From an uncultured Verrucomicrobiota bacterium (lineage in GTDB: Bacteria; Verrucomicrobiota; Kiritimatiellia; RFP12; UBA1067), in the NCBI GenBank assembly GCA_947305585.1, contig CAMZDY010000001.1:37489-101488 (forward strand): DNA of 64,000 bases, written 5' to 3'. The position numbers and the translations under genes are program-made. Below the pieces are notes generated by a model. That model was not told the DNA's origin. It ran no database searches and saw only the letters and a program-made list of their open reading frames with translations. Shown here one piece after another: positions 37,890 to 49,208 of this stretch. Every line of letters starts with the position of its first letter. The first letter of the stretch is position 1.

Positions 37890-39029
37890 TCAATGCTGCT
37901 CCTTGACGGCCCGCAAACCCACCGAAAAAATCGTCCCTACCGCAAAGAACGCGCTGAGCATGTTGGTGCCGCCATAACTGAAGAACGGCAGCGCCATCCC
38001 TTTTGTCGGCAACGCCCGGCACACCACCCCCAGATTGAACATCGCCTGGAAGAAGATGATGAACGCCATCCCGCAGACGAGATACCGTCCGAACCGGTCC
38101 GGCGCGTGTTCCGCGATATACATCGAAATCAGGAAAAACGCGGTGAAGAGCGTCAACACCCCCACCGAATACAACAGCCCCATCTCCTCCGCGCCGATCG
38201 CGAAGATGAAGTCGGTATGCGCCTCGGGGAGATACGCCTGCTTCTGCATCGACTGCCCGAGCCCCACTCCGGCGATGCCCCCGTTCTTGATCGCCACCAG
38301 ACTCTGCCTCGACTGATACTCCGCCCTTTTCGCCGCCGGATCCATCTGCTCTTCCGTCTTTTGTCCGCTCTGCTCCGAAGACGTGGCGATGAACGCCGAG
38401 ATTCGCGCCATGCGGTTGGAGTTGTGCGCCACGTGCCAACCCACCACCGCCACGCCCAGAAGCCCGAACAGAAACAGCTGCCGTAGCCGCACCCCCGCCA
38501 GAAACATCACCAGAAATCCCGCTGCCGCAATGACCATCGTCGATCCGAAATCGGGCTCTTTCATGACAAGCGCCGCAAGAATGCCGAAGATGATTGCCGA
38601 CCCCACGCCGCCCTTCCAGAACAGCTCCACCCGCCAGGCCAGCCGGTCGAGATAGACCGCAGTGCAGATGACCGCCGCCAGTTTCGCCAGTTCGCTCGGC
38701 TGCAGATTGAAGAACGGAAGCTTGATCCACCGGCTAGACCCGTTGATGGGCCGGGTGAAAAGCACCGCCACCAAGAGCGCGCACATGATCGCGTAGAACG
38801 CGATTGTCAGCACCGGATATTTGCGCCAGTTGCGGTAGTCGAATTTTGCCGCCACGAACGCCAGCACCACCCCCAACGCGCAGAACGCGAACTGCCGGGT
38901 CAGGAAGTGATACTGGTTGTGATGGATGCGCGCGGCGTTCACTCCTCCGGCGGAAGAGAGAACGACAAGGCCTAGAGTCGCCAACAGCGCGACAACTAGG
39001 CCCAACCAGAAAAGCGCGGCCTTGCGCAC
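37890..39029 (-). CDS. ftsW: FtsW/RodA/SpoVE-family peptidoglycan glycosyltransferase
   Basis: A 379-aa SEDS protein with about ten membrane helices and the family's hallmark residues: NGSSRWIKLPFFNLQPSELAKL, VMKEPDFGSTMVI, GGIAGVGLGQSMQKQAYLPEAHTDFIFA and LPFFSYGGTNML. The start is GTG 39029. Placement between murD/LysM and xseA, with gyrB first, makes a division-type FtsW more likely than RodA. It polymerises lipid II with a class B PBP. Confidence 0.92.
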   Translation of the reverse strand: MRKAALFWLGLVVALLATLGLVVLSSAGGVNAARIHHNQYHFLTRQFAFCALGVVLAFVAAKFDYRNWRKYPVLTIAFYAIMCALLVAVLFTRPINGSSRWIKLPFFNLQPSELAKLAAVICTAVYLDRLAWRVELFWKGGVGSAIIFGILAALVMKEPDFGSTMVIAAAGFLVMFLAGVRLRQLFLFGLLGVAVVGWHVAHNSNRMARISAFIATSSEQSGQKTEEQMDPAAKRAEYQSRQSLVAIKNGGIAGVGLGQSMQKQAYLPEAHTDFIFAIGAEEMGLLYSVGVLTLFTAFFLISMYIAEHAPDRFGRYLVCGMAFIIFFQAMFNLGVVCRALPTKGMALPFFSYGGTNMLSAFFAVGTIFSVGLRAVKEQH

Positions 39030-39035
39030 TTTCCG

Positions 39036-40033
39036 TTACTGATTGTCGGCCGGGAGCTTGATCACCTGCCCGACCTTGAGCTGGTCGCCCTCTTCGAGAC
39101 CGTTCAGCTCGCGGATCTTGGCTGCCGCCACTCCGTACTGGATGGAAATGCCGGTGATGTCATCGCCGTCCTGCACGGTGTAGTCCATCGTGGCCACCTG
39201 GGGAACGGCCGGAGCTTCCGCCGGAGCCGTCTCTTCCACTACCGGAGCTTCCGCCGGGGCTTCGGCCGCCGGACGTTGAGGCGCGATCGTCAGCTGCACG
39301 GGTTCCGCGCTCTTGGCCGCTTCGGGCTGGGGAGCCGCCTTCGCTTCGGCCTTGGCCACCGCGGCAGGAACCTTCAGCTTCTGGCCCACGCGGATGGTGC
39401 TGCCGGAAATCCCGTTCAGCGACTTGAGCTGACGGATGTTGATGCCGTGACCGTAAGCCACCTTGCCGAGCGTGTCGCCCTCCTTCACCGTGTACTCTAC
39501 CGTCTCGCCGGTGTAGGTGGTGGCCTGCGAGCTCTTGCCCGTAGTCTTTTCCCCGGCCTTCTTGGCGGGAGCCGCCATCGCGGGCTTGGTCTGCTCGCCC
39601 ACGTTCACCTTGCCGGGCAGCTTGATGGTGGTGCCCAACAGGAGCTTGTCGCCCTTCAGCTTGGGGTTGGCGTCGCGGATGGCCTGCAACTTGATGTTGT
39701 AGCGCTTGGAAATGCCGCTCAGGGTGTCGCCGCGCTGCACGATGTAAGGCGTCGTTTCCTGCACCGGGGCGGGAGGCGGAGCCACTTTGCACTTGCAATC
39801 GGTCGCGCCGCACTTGCAGGGGGCCTGATGGACCGTACCGGCCGGACACATGCACCGGGGCGCCTCCTCGACCACCACCACGTCTACGGTTTCGGTCTGC
39901 TCCGCTTCCGGAGCCGCCTCCACCTGCTTCACTTCGTCCTGCACTTCGGGACGATAGGGCTTGAGATAATCGGGATCCTTGCACCCGGAAAGCGTAGCGA
40001 CTGCCGCCACGCCCACAACCAACGCGATCTTGT

Positions 40034-40037
<4 letters not shown>
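39036..40037 (-). CDS. LysM-repeat lipoprotein with a cysteine-rich insert
   Basis: A 333-aa lipoprotein: signal peptide with lipobox LSGC at about residue 19, then an acidic Pro/Glu/Ala-rich stretch. A short Cys-dense region (CMCPAGTVHQAPCKC, then DCKC, about residues 62-84) follows, and three LysM repeats separated by Ala/Pro linkers (YIVQRGDTLSGISKRY, YTVKEGDTLGKVAYGHG, YTVQDGDDITGISIQYG). LysM binds peptidoglycan sugars. The setting between murD and ftsW fits an envelope anchor. The Cys insert could bind metal or form disulfides. It overlaps murD as ATGA. Confidence 0.82.
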
Positions 40038-43304
<3,267 letters not shown>

Positions 43305-43343
43305 TCAGTCTTTCACTAGATTAAAACAATGTTAGTATCTAAT

Positions 43344-43372
43344 ATTATATCATATTCCGGCCAAAAAATCAA
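43344..43372 (-). promoter_or_regulatory. gyrB operon promoter
   Basis: TTGATT (43372-43367), 17-bp spacer with GGCCGGAATATGA, TATAAT (43349-43344). The start near 43337 leaves a 42-nt leader. No other promoter of this form was found downstream for 16 kb. Confidence 0.78.
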
Positions 43373-43529
43373 GCGTTTTCTTGCCGAAATAACTCGCCGG
43401 AATCGCCGATCTTGCCCCGTTCGCCTGGCCTCAGACCCCATTGTCCAGTTGGCTGGGCGTCAGCCCGGCCCAAGTATCCGCGCGCACTTTCCCAAGCCCA
43501 GGCCAGGCTCAGCGCATCTCAACCGTCAC

Positions 43530-44378
43530 TTAGTCGTCTTTGCGGTCCTGCTGAGCCGCTTCTTGGAGCTTCTGCTCTCGTAGTTCCTCGAACGCCTTTT
43601 TCCGTTGCTCCTCCATCTCAATCATGCGACGCAGTCTGCGGCTTCTGAGCGAATCGCCTTCCGAACGCTTGATGGCGGCGCCCTCGCCGGTCCTTCTGCG
43701 CGGAACGTATAGACCGCTGCCCGAAGCGCGCTGACGCCACTTTTCCGCCTCCTGATCGTAATAACGAAACAGACGGTTGATCGCTATCGCATCGCCCTTT
43801 TCCGCAGCCTTCCGGTACCACTTGATCGCTTCGATTTCGTCTGGCTCGACCATCGTCCCGACCTCGTAACAAGAACCGAGATTCGTCATCGCGACACCAA
43901 TCCCCCGGTCGGCGGCGAAACGCAACAACCTCATGGCTTCCTCCGCAGGAAACTCCTCCTCTTCGATATGCTGTGCACGACTACTCCCCAGGCAGCATGC
44001 CCAAATATTGTTCATCGCGCAAAGGTCCCCCTTGCCCGCAGCCTTCCGGTACCACTTGAACGCTTCCTTGAAGTCCTTTTCCACGCCAAGCCCCTCGCTA
44101 TAACACACGCCGATCGCCCGCTCGTTGCCATTGGAGGCGGCCGCCATGATCCAGCGATTGGCTTCTTTATCGTTTACGCGCACGCCCATGCCTCGACGAT
44201 AACGTATCGACAATTCGTCCATCGCCGCCACATCGCCGTTTTCGGCCCGGGCTTTGACGCTTTCGAAATCCAGCTCCGAGATTGGCGTTTCCGGACTCGC
44301 GGTTTCCGGCTCCCCTTCGGCCCATGTCCCAACCGACACGGCCATCAGCGCCAACATCATCATCGATTTTACGGTCAT
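43530..44378 (-). CDS. exported Sel1-repeat protein
   Basis: Start set at ATG 44378 (MTVKSMMMLALMAVSVGTWAEG) by AGGAGGAT 8 nt upstream. The 282-aa product has a signal peptide and then about four Sel1-like helical repeats (for example RYRRGMGVRVNDKEANRWIM and YSEGLGVEKDFKEAFKWYRKAA). The C-terminal 70 residues are highly charged and probably coiled (RRMIEMEEQRKKAFEELREQK). Sel1 repeats are protein-binding scaffolds. The role is unknown. It is transcribed alone from the promoter at 44423-44451. Confidence 0.8.
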   Translation of the reverse strand: MTVKSMMMLALMAVSVGTWAEGEPETASPETPISELDFESVKARAENGDVAAMDELSIRYRRGMGVRVNDKEANRWIMAAASNGNERAIGVCYSEGLGVEKDFKEAFKWYRKAAGKGDLCAMNNIWACCLGSSRAQHIEEEEFPAEEAMRLLRFAADRGIGVAMTNLGSCYEVGTMVEPDEIEAIKWYRKAAEKGDAIAINRLFRYYDQEAEKWRQRASGSGLYVPRRRTGEGAAIKRSEGDSLRSRRLRRMIEMEEQRKKAFEELREQKLQEAAQQDRKDD

Positions 44379-44422
44379 TTCCGATCCTCCTGTTCTTTGC
44401 GGTTTCTCCAAACTTGGCTGAT

Positions 44423-44451
44423 ATTATATCATATTCCGCCCGAAAAATCAA
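44423..44451 (-). promoter_or_regulatory. promoter of the Sel1 gene
   Basis: TTGATT (44451-44446), 17-bp spacer with CGGGCGGAATATGA, TATAAT (44428-44423). This is the clearest example of the spacer sequence shared by many promoters here. Confidence 0.78.
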
Positions 44452-44486
44452 GCGGAATCTGCACCAATCGGCAAATCGGCGAATGC

Positions 44487-45230
44487 TTACTCCTTCACGT
44501 AAAGATGCTTCGCGTACTTGACGGTGCGGCGCTGCCCGCCCGGCTTGCCGCCGGACGAATGGATGGCCGCATCGATCGACTGGTCGGAGGCCAAACGCCG
44601 TCCGAGCATTTTCCAGAACGCCTTGCCGGGAATGACCAGCCGCTTGTCCGTGTTCTCGGTCAGCTCCGCATTGAAGGAAAAACCGCAACGCCGTCCGTTT
44701 TCGTCCCAGTAATTGAAGGAAACCGACTCCCAAGCGAAATCCACAAGCTTCAGGTTGCGTCCGGTGATGATGATATCCTCGCCCTTCTTCAATTCGTTTT
44801 CCGCACCGGTTTCGCTGCCGATCCGCTCGATGTAGGCACGGGGCGGTTTCTTCTTGTTCTCGGGCGTTTCGGTTTTGGCGGCCTCGCGGAACCGCTTGAG
44901 CGGCTTCAGGTTCACCTTCATCGTATGCCTTTTGGGATCGAACTGCGCATCCTGATCGTCGAACGTGCCTTTCAGATCTAGTTCGACCGCAAAATAGTCC
45001 CGGAAACGACGCGTCATGCCGTCGGCTACCGTTCCGGCGATCATCGACTCGATGACTCCCGCCACGATCGACTCCACCATGTGCGGCGAAAGCCGGGTGC
45101 CCAGATATTCCACCGCGTCTTCAACGACCGTTTTGGTGTCCATCACGCCCGATCGCTCGATGCGCGACCAGTATTTGCCCTGACCGGCTGCCTTGCCGGT
45201 GCACTCGTACAGTTTGAATTTAGGTCTCAT
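44487..45230 (-). CDS. HU-like DNA-binding protein with Ig-like C-terminal domain
   Basis: A 247-aa protein. Residues 1-115 follow the HU-HIG type: a KYWSRIERSGVMD opening, long helices, then the arm-like KGTFDDQDAQFDPKRHTMKVNLKPLKRFRE. Residues about 125-190 (LKKGEDIIITGRNLKLVDFAW) resemble the Ig/IPT-type domain DUF4469 that accompanies this HU class in Bacteroidota and PVC bacteria. A basic tail ends in KYAKHLYVKE. It probably binds and bends DNA. The ATG lies 7 nt after the -10 with no Shine-Dalgarno site, so translation is leaderless. The 22-bp repeat array abuts its promoter. Confidence 0.75.
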   Translation of the reverse strand: MRPKFKLYECTGKAAGQGKYWSRIERSGVMDTKTVVEDAVEYLGTRLSPHMVESIVAGVIESMIAGTVADGMTRRFRDYFAVELDLKGTFDDQDAQFDPKRHTMKVNLKPLKRFREAAKTETPENKKKPPRAYIERIGSETGAENELKKGEDIIITGRNLKLVDFAWESVSFNYWDENGRRCGFSFNAELTENTDKRLVIPGKAFWKMLGRRLASDQSIDAAIHSSGGKPGGQRRTVKYAKHLYVKE

Positions 45231-45237
45231 GGCGTAT

Positions 45238-45267
45238 ATTATATCATAAATCGCCCCTATCGGTCAA
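45238..45267 (-). promoter_or_regulatory. promoter of the HU-like gene
   Basis: TTGACC (45267-45262), 18-bp spacer with GGGGCGATTTATGA, TATAAT (45243-45238). The start falls on the ATG itself. The first unit of the GTGWCACC array starts 8 bp upstream of the -35. Confidence 0.78.
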
Positions 45268-45274
45268 GCAAAAT

Positions 45275-45428
45275 GTGACACCTTTTTATCATTATGGTGA
45301 CACCTTTCGACCTCAAAGGTGACACCTTTTGAACTTTTTAGTGTCACCATTTGTATCAAACTGTGTCACCTTTTACCACAAAAGGTGTCACCTTTCATAT
45401 CATTTGGTGACACATTAATCATCATCGA
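45275..45428. repeat. array A: seven 22-bp units with core GTGWCACCTTT
   Basis: The core GTG(A/T)CACC starts at 45275, 45297, 45319, 45341, 45363, 45385 and 45407, exactly 22 bp apart each time. The first six units read GTGWCACC and the last GTGACACA. TTT or ATT usually follows, and the remaining 10-11 bp of each unit vary. Two units are embedded in perfect palindromes (AAAGGTGWCACCTTT). The period is two helical turns and not a multiple of three, so it is not a protein repeat. Confidence 0.9.
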
Positions 45429-45445
45429 CCCCAGCCATGCAATAC

Positions 45446-45533
45446 AAAGTCTCCCCGCCGACAGTTCAAAGTCTACGCGCATGCTATTGAAAGTCTACAC
45501 GCAAACTCTCCCAAGTCTCCGTGCAGACTACCT
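45446..45533. repeat. array B: four 22-bp units with core AAAGTCTMC
   Basis: Starts at 45446, 45468, 45490 and 45512, again exactly 22 bp apart. The first three begin AAAGTCT(A/C)C with CGC following in two; the fourth begins CAAGTCTCC. It starts 39 bp after the last array-A core and runs into the last codons of the acyltransferase gene (stop at 45528). Confidence 0.85.
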
Positions 45534-46559
45534 TCCGCCGAACAGGATGCCGGCAAATTTAGGCAAGTAGCGTCTGAGCAGCAAGGTGATTGCAATCGCC
45601 CCGCCAAAACTGCCGGCAAGGCTGATAAACGCCGCCCAGATTTCCGGCACCGGGACATGCTTGAACGCGATGCCAAAATAGACAAGGAGCACGCTATGAA
45701 TAAGAAAAATAGGAAACGAGCACGCAGTCAGCCACTTGGGCCATTCGCTTGTAGGCGTGATGCTCCAAACCAGGTATAGCAAGCACGGAACTGCGAACTT
45801 GCCAAGCGCGATTTCGCCGCGATATCCTTTATAGGCAAAAAACAACTTGAGAACCAGCAAGCCCAATCCGGCTATTCCGCACCAAAGCGCAACCTTCCGC
45901 CCTTCGATTTGCGGCTTGAACTTCTGAATAAATACGCCAAGTGAAAAATAGACTATGCCGCCAGCCGAATATCCCATCCGGAAGAACTCGCGCCAATTCT
46001 CGGTCGGCAAGTGATTCTGTACGAGCGAAAACGCAAATGCCAGCCCCAACCACCAATACTTGAATCGCCCCACTCCCCATTTGAACAACCAGCCAGTCAG
46101 CACGAACAAAAAGAGACATCGTACATACCACAAGGGGACATGGCCAGGAAATTCGGTCAAGTCCAGTCCCAAAAAACCAAGCGGATTGCGAGCAATGCAA
46201 ATGTTGGTTCCAAACGGACGATGCGCAATCAAATCGGCGATAATGCTCAATGGCATAGCAGCAATCAATGTTATGGCCGACCACAACACAAACGGCACCA
46301 CCAATGATTTTATGCGTTTCGTGGTTTCGCGTCGCCACCAATCCTGCTCCTCGAAGTGTTGCGCAAGGAAGAAACCGGAGACAACGAAAAAGAACGGCAC
46401 GGCAATCCGCGCAATTCCCTCTTCCATAAATTCCTGCATAAACCAACCAAGCGACAGCGCTTGCTCGGCCGGCCATGAGATATGTATCACGACCACCAAG
46501 AACGCGCATATAAGACTCATGTTCTTGATCTTCTGACTGGACTCTGCGGAAATCTGCAT
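45528..46559 (-). CDS. acyltransferase 3 family membrane protein
   Basis: I start at ATG 46559 (MQISAESSQKIKNMSLIC) with AGGTG before it; an earlier in-frame ATG at 46640 adds 27 residues lacking family character. The 343-aa protein has about ten membrane helices and the acyltransferase-3 features: an early VVVIHISW (catalytic His), FFFVVSGFFLAQHF, LWYVRCLFLFVLTGW. These enzymes O-acetylate surface sugars, with the acceptor unknown. G+C and codon use are lower than in the flanking operons, which may mean acquisition. Its promoter could be at 46854-46883, beyond the putative RNA. Confidence 0.78.
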   Translation of the reverse strand: MQISAESSQKIKNMSLICAFLVVVIHISWPAEQALSLGWFMQEFMEEGIARIAVPFFFVVSGFFLAQHFEEQDWWRRETTKRIKSLVVPFVLWSAITLIAAMPLSIIADLIAHRPFGTNICIARNPLGFLGLDLTEFPGHVPLWYVRCLFLFVLTGWLFKWGVGRFKYWWLGLAFAFSLVQNHLPTENWREFFRMGYSAGGIVYFSLGVFIQKFKPQIEGRKVALWCGIAGLGLLVLKLFFAYKGYRGEIALGKFAVPCLLYLVWSITPTSEWPKWLTACSFPIFLIHSVLLVYFGIAFKHVPVPEIWAAFISLAGSFGGAIAITLLLRRYLPKFAGILFGGR

Positions 46560-46682
46560 CTGGCACCTGACTTTCTCGCGCGGGGTTATCGCCCAACCGA
46601 ATGCCGGGTGCATAAAAAGAGCGCATTTCAATTCATGCACTCCCTCGATGCCCTACCACAGGCCCAATACGAATACACGAAG

Positions 46683-46708
46683 AAAAAATGCGCCCAGAAT
46701 AGACGCAT
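46683..46708 (-). terminator. intrinsic terminator
   Basis: On the minus strand ATGCGTC, 7-nt loop, GGCGCAT (one G-U pair), then TTTTTTC. It ends the putative small RNA before the acyltransferase start. Confidence 0.65.
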
Positions 46709-46847
46709 CTTCACTTACACATCGCTCGTATTTTTGAAATAGTGGTAGTATTTCGAGGGAACGACTTGTTAGCGTTGATGCTAAAATCGATGTGATGCGG
46801 AAGAACGTATCTACCCGCCCATCCTTAAGGATTTCTCCCCTAAGAAC
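46683..46847 (-). ncRNA. candidate small RNA or attenuated leader
   Basis: A consensus promoter predicts a start near 46847, and an intrinsic terminator follows at 46708-46683, giving about 165 nt with no reading frame longer than a few codons. Hairpins visible on the RNA strand are a 12-bp palindrome at 46821-46832 (ATCCTTAAGGAT), TTAGC/GCTAA at 46769-46784 and GAAATA/TATTTC at 46736-46754. It could be a standalone RNA, or a leader controlling the acyltransferase 120 nt further on. It resembles no RNA family I know. Confidence 0.45.
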
Positions 46848-46853
46848 ACTGAT

Positions 46854-46883
46854 ATTATATCATATTTTGCCCCTCCCCGTCAA
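46854..46883 (-). promoter_or_regulatory. promoter of the small RNA / acyltransferase leader
   Basis: TTGACG (46883-46878), 18-bp spacer with AGGGGCAAAATATGA, TATAAT (46859-46854). Confidence 0.72.
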
Positions 46884-47025
46884 GCGAAAAGTGCGAAAAC
46901 TCCCCGACTCCGAGACTCCCAGCAGCGAAAGCAACTCCCCACCCGTCAAACGGAAAGCGGTGAAAGTGCGCTAATGGCCGTAAGCGCAACGTAATTTGCA
47001 TCGCTCGCGTAGACCAAAGTCATCT
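46884..47025. other. gene-free stretch
   Basis: I see no gene, hairpin or repeat of note here. A short plus-strand frame (46792-46974) lacks any coding character. Confidence 0.5.
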
Positions 47026-47309
47026 TCAGTAGGCGACGGGTTGGAATTCGCGGATGGCGCGCTTGCCGAGGAAGCGGGCGAAGAGCGCGTTGGCGCCGCC
47101 TTCGACCACCTTGCTGGCGATTTTGCCGACGAGCGGCAAGGACGAGGCGATGGCTCCGGTGAGGCCGTTGGGCTTCATCAGGCGCCCGGCCGCGATTTCG
47201 AACGAGCACGTAACCGCCGAGCAACGCGAGGGCCGAGCGACCGTAGGAAGCGAGGGGATAGCCGAGGCGCAAGCCGAGTGCCGAGTTGCCCCGCGTTCGG
47301 CCGCACATG
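47026..47309 (-). pseudogene. decayed 3' part of an EcsC/DUF697-like membrane protein
   Basis: Two adjacent frames join into one recognisable C-terminus. The upstream frame reads LGYPLASYGRSALALLGGYVLV; after a frameshift near 47205 the other reads IAAGRLMKPNGLTGAIASS, then LPLVGKIASKVVEGG and FARFLGKRAIREFQPV before a TGA. That ending resembles EcsC or DUF697 proteins, but no N-terminal part or start site remains, and a stop lies just upstream. It is a remnant, overlapped upstream by the lactate-permease promoter region on the other strand. Confidence 0.5.
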
Positions 47310-47350
47310 ACTAGGCTACAAGAAGGACAAGCTGAGACCCACCCCCAGGG

Positions 47351-47379
47351 TTGACAGGAGAAACAAATTATGGTATAAT
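47351..47379 (+). promoter_or_regulatory. promoter of the lactate permease
   Basis: TTGACA (47351-47356), 17-bp spacer ending AAATTATGG, TATAAT (47374-47379). The ATG at 47387 is 7 nt further on, so the message is leaderless. Confidence 0.8.
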
Positions 47380-47386
47380 ATGCGTC

Positions 47387-48784
47387 ATGATTACAACAAT
47401 TTCCGCAACTCTGCCCATCCTCGTCCTCATCGTCATGCTGATGGCGGTCAAATCGCCCGCGTGGCTGGCGGCTCTGGCGGCGCTCGCCGTCGGCGCCATC
47501 CAGGCCGGGTGCCAATATTCGGTAGGGGTCAAGGACCTCGCCGCCTGCTCGCTGGAGGGGGCGCTCACCGGACTCTACCCCATCGGTCTCGTCATCGTGG
47601 CCGCGCTCTTCACCTACGGCGTCACGGTCGAATCGGGTGCGATCGGCGAGATCAAGTCGGGCCTCGCCAAACTTTCGCCCGACAAGCGTTTCTTCGCGCT
47701 CCTCACCGTGTGGGGCTTCGGCAACTTCATGGAAGGCATGGCCGGATTCGGCACGGCAGTGGCCATCCCTTGCGCGATCCTGATGGGGGTGGGGTTCGAT
47801 CCGGTCAAGGCGGTCCTCTGCGCACTCGTGGCCAACACCACGCCTACGGCGTTCGGGTCGGTCGGCGTGCCCACGATGATGCTGGCCAAAGTGACGGAAC
47901 TCGAAGCGTCGCATCTTACCTCCGTCATCGCCTGCGTGCAGCTCCTCGTGACGGCGCTTTCGCCCTTCCTCATCCTTTTCATCGTGGACGGCCTCAAGGG
48001 CGTGCGCGAATGCTTCAAACTGGCGCTCCTCGCCGACGTCGCTTTTCTCGTCCCTTGGCTTCTCACCGCCATGACGCTCGGGTGCGAACTCCCCAACGTG
48101 CTGGGCGGACTTGCGGTGATGGCGGTGCTCGCCATGAAGGGCAACTGGCGGGAACTGGACGGACGCAAACAGGCGCAGGCGTGGCTGCCCTTCGCTTTGG
48201 TGGTGGCGGTGCTGGGGCTTTCGGCCGCGTTCGTGCCGGCCCAGTACAAACTGTCGCCCGGCGTGCTCATTCTGCTGGCGGCGATTCCGGGCGGACTGAT
48301 GCAAAAGGTTTCTTTCGTCCGGCTCGCGCGGCTCCTCATCGCCACCATCCGGAAATATTCGCTCGCGCTCCTCACCATCTGCCAGGTGCTGGCGCTCGCC
48401 AAGATCATGGGCCGGGCCGGCATGACCGCGCAACTGGCCGATGCGCTCATCGCCGCCACCGGCAACGGCTACGCCCTCTTCTCGACCGCAGTGGGGGCGC
48501 TCGGGGGATTCGTGACCGGCTCGGGCACCAGCTCCAACGTGCTCTTCGGATCGCTCCAGGCTTCGGTGGGGGCGAACGAGGCTCAGCGATATCTCTTCGC
48601 GGCCGCCAACGTGATGGGCGCGGGGATCGGCAAGATGATCTGTCCGCAGTCGATCGTGCTCGGCTGCGCGGCCACCGGACTCGCCGGCAGGGAGAGCACC
48701 ATCATGGGCAAGGCGTTCGGCTGGTTCCTGCTGGTGCTGACGTTGGCGTGCCTTACCGTATTCGTCGCCAACCTGCTACCATAA
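47387..48784 (+). CDS. lctP: L-lactate permease (LctP/LldP family)
   Basis: ATG 47387 (MITTISATLPILVLIV) is used since the earlier ATG overlaps the -35. The 465-aa protein has about twelve to thirteen membrane helices and family segments such as GFGNFMEGMAGFGTAVAIPCAILMG, NTTPTAFGSVGVP, GGFVTGSGTSSNVLFG and GKMICPQSIVLGCAATGLAGRES. It imports lactate or glycolate by proton symport. It is the only plus-strand housekeeping gene in the window, lies alone, and ends at a terminator shared with HU. Confidence 0.93.
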   Translation: MITTISATLPILVLIVMLMAVKSPAWLAALAALAVGAIQAGCQYSVGVKDLAACSLEGALTGLYPIGLVIVAALFTYGVTVESGAIGEIKSGLAKLSPDKRFFALLTVWGFGNFMEGMAGFGTAVAIPCAILMGVGFDPVKAVLCALVANTTPTAFGSVGVPTMMLAKVTELEASHLTSVIACVQLLVTALSPFLILFIVDGLKGVRECFKLALLADVAFLVPWLLTAMTLGCELPNVLGGLAVMAVLAMKGNWRELDGRKQAQAWLPFALVVAVLGLSAAFVPAQYKLSPGVLILLAAIPGGLMQKVSFVRLARLLIATIRKYSLALLTICQVLALAKIMGRAGMTAQLADALIAATGNGYALFSTAVGALGGFVTGSGTSSNVLFGSLQASVGANEAQRYLFAAANVMGAGIGKMICPQSIVLGCAATGLAGRESTIMGKAFGWFLLVLTLACLTVFVANLLP

Positions 48785-48790
48785 AAACAA

Positions 48791-48820
48791 AAAAGGCGCG
48801 GAGAAATCCCGCGCCCTTTT
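48791..48820. terminator. bidirectional terminator between lctP and hup
   Basis: GGCGCGG (48795-48801), 7-nt loop, CCGCGCC (48809-48815), flanked by A-runs upstream and T-runs downstream, so it can end transcription from both sides. The minus-strand side (CCGCGCCTTTTTTG) is the stronger. Confidence 0.85.
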
Positions 48821-48841
48821 CGCTTAAGTGCAAAGCGGAAG

Positions 48842-49144
48842 TTAGCCGAGGATGGCGTCCTTGAGAGCCTTGCAAGCGACGATCTTGACGACCTTCTTGG
48901 CCTTGATCTTGATCGCCTCGCCGGTGGCGGGATTGCGACCCATGCGCGCCGGACGCTTGATGAGCTTCACCTTGCCGAGACCGGGGAGCGTCAGACCCTT
49001 CTCTTCCTGCTTGGCGCCCTTCACCGCGACCTCGACGAGCTTGTCGTAAGCGGCAGCAGCCTGCTTCTTGGTGATGCCAGCGGCCTCGGCGATAGCAGCC
49101 ATGATTCCGCTCTTGGTGGTAGGAACGACTTCCTTCTTTGCCAT
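48842..49144 (-). CDS. hup: HU-family DNA-binding protein
   Basis: A 100-aa protein with the HU/IHF fold: helices TKSGIMAAIAEAAGITKKQAAAAYDKLVE, strands LTLPGLGKVKLIKRP and the DNA-contacting arm RMGRNPATGEAIKIKAKKVVKI. The Pro within RNPATGE is the residue that intercalates DNA. It compacts and bends DNA. It lies alone, with a promoter 65 bp upstream (49209-49238), and ends at the shared terminator. The C-terminal part beyond the arm is slightly longer than E. coli HU. Confidence 0.95.
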   Translation of the reverse strand: MAKKEVVPTTKSGIMAAIAEAAGITKKQAAAAYDKLVEVAVKGAKQEEKGLTLPGLGKVKLIKRPARMGRNPATGEAIKIKAKKVVKIVACKALKDAILG

Positions 49145-49208
49145 GATGTTTGATCCTTTTTGTGTTTGGTTATCCGCTCCGAGACCATTTCCCGGTTAAG
49201 ATGCTAAT

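Noticed and set aside
43373..43529. terminator for the Sel1 gene
   Set aside because: Only short G+C-rich stems (GGGC/GCCC) without a T-run are visible.
45275..45533. CRISPR array or repeated protein coding
   Set aside because: Cores are 8-11 bp and variable parts only about 11 bp, with no cas genes nearby. A 22-bp period is not a multiple of three, so it cannot be an in-frame repeated peptide; the plus-strand frame 45319-45570 is therefore not called.
46559..46640. ATG 46640 as acyltransferase start
   Set aside because: The added 27 residues lack family character and no better ribosome-binding site is seen; 46559 fits the family N-terminus.
46946..48433. 495-codon minus-strand frame opposite the lactate permease
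   Set aside because: Antisense shadow with Arg/His/Glu-rich low-complexity sequence; the permease frame has clear homology and promoter.
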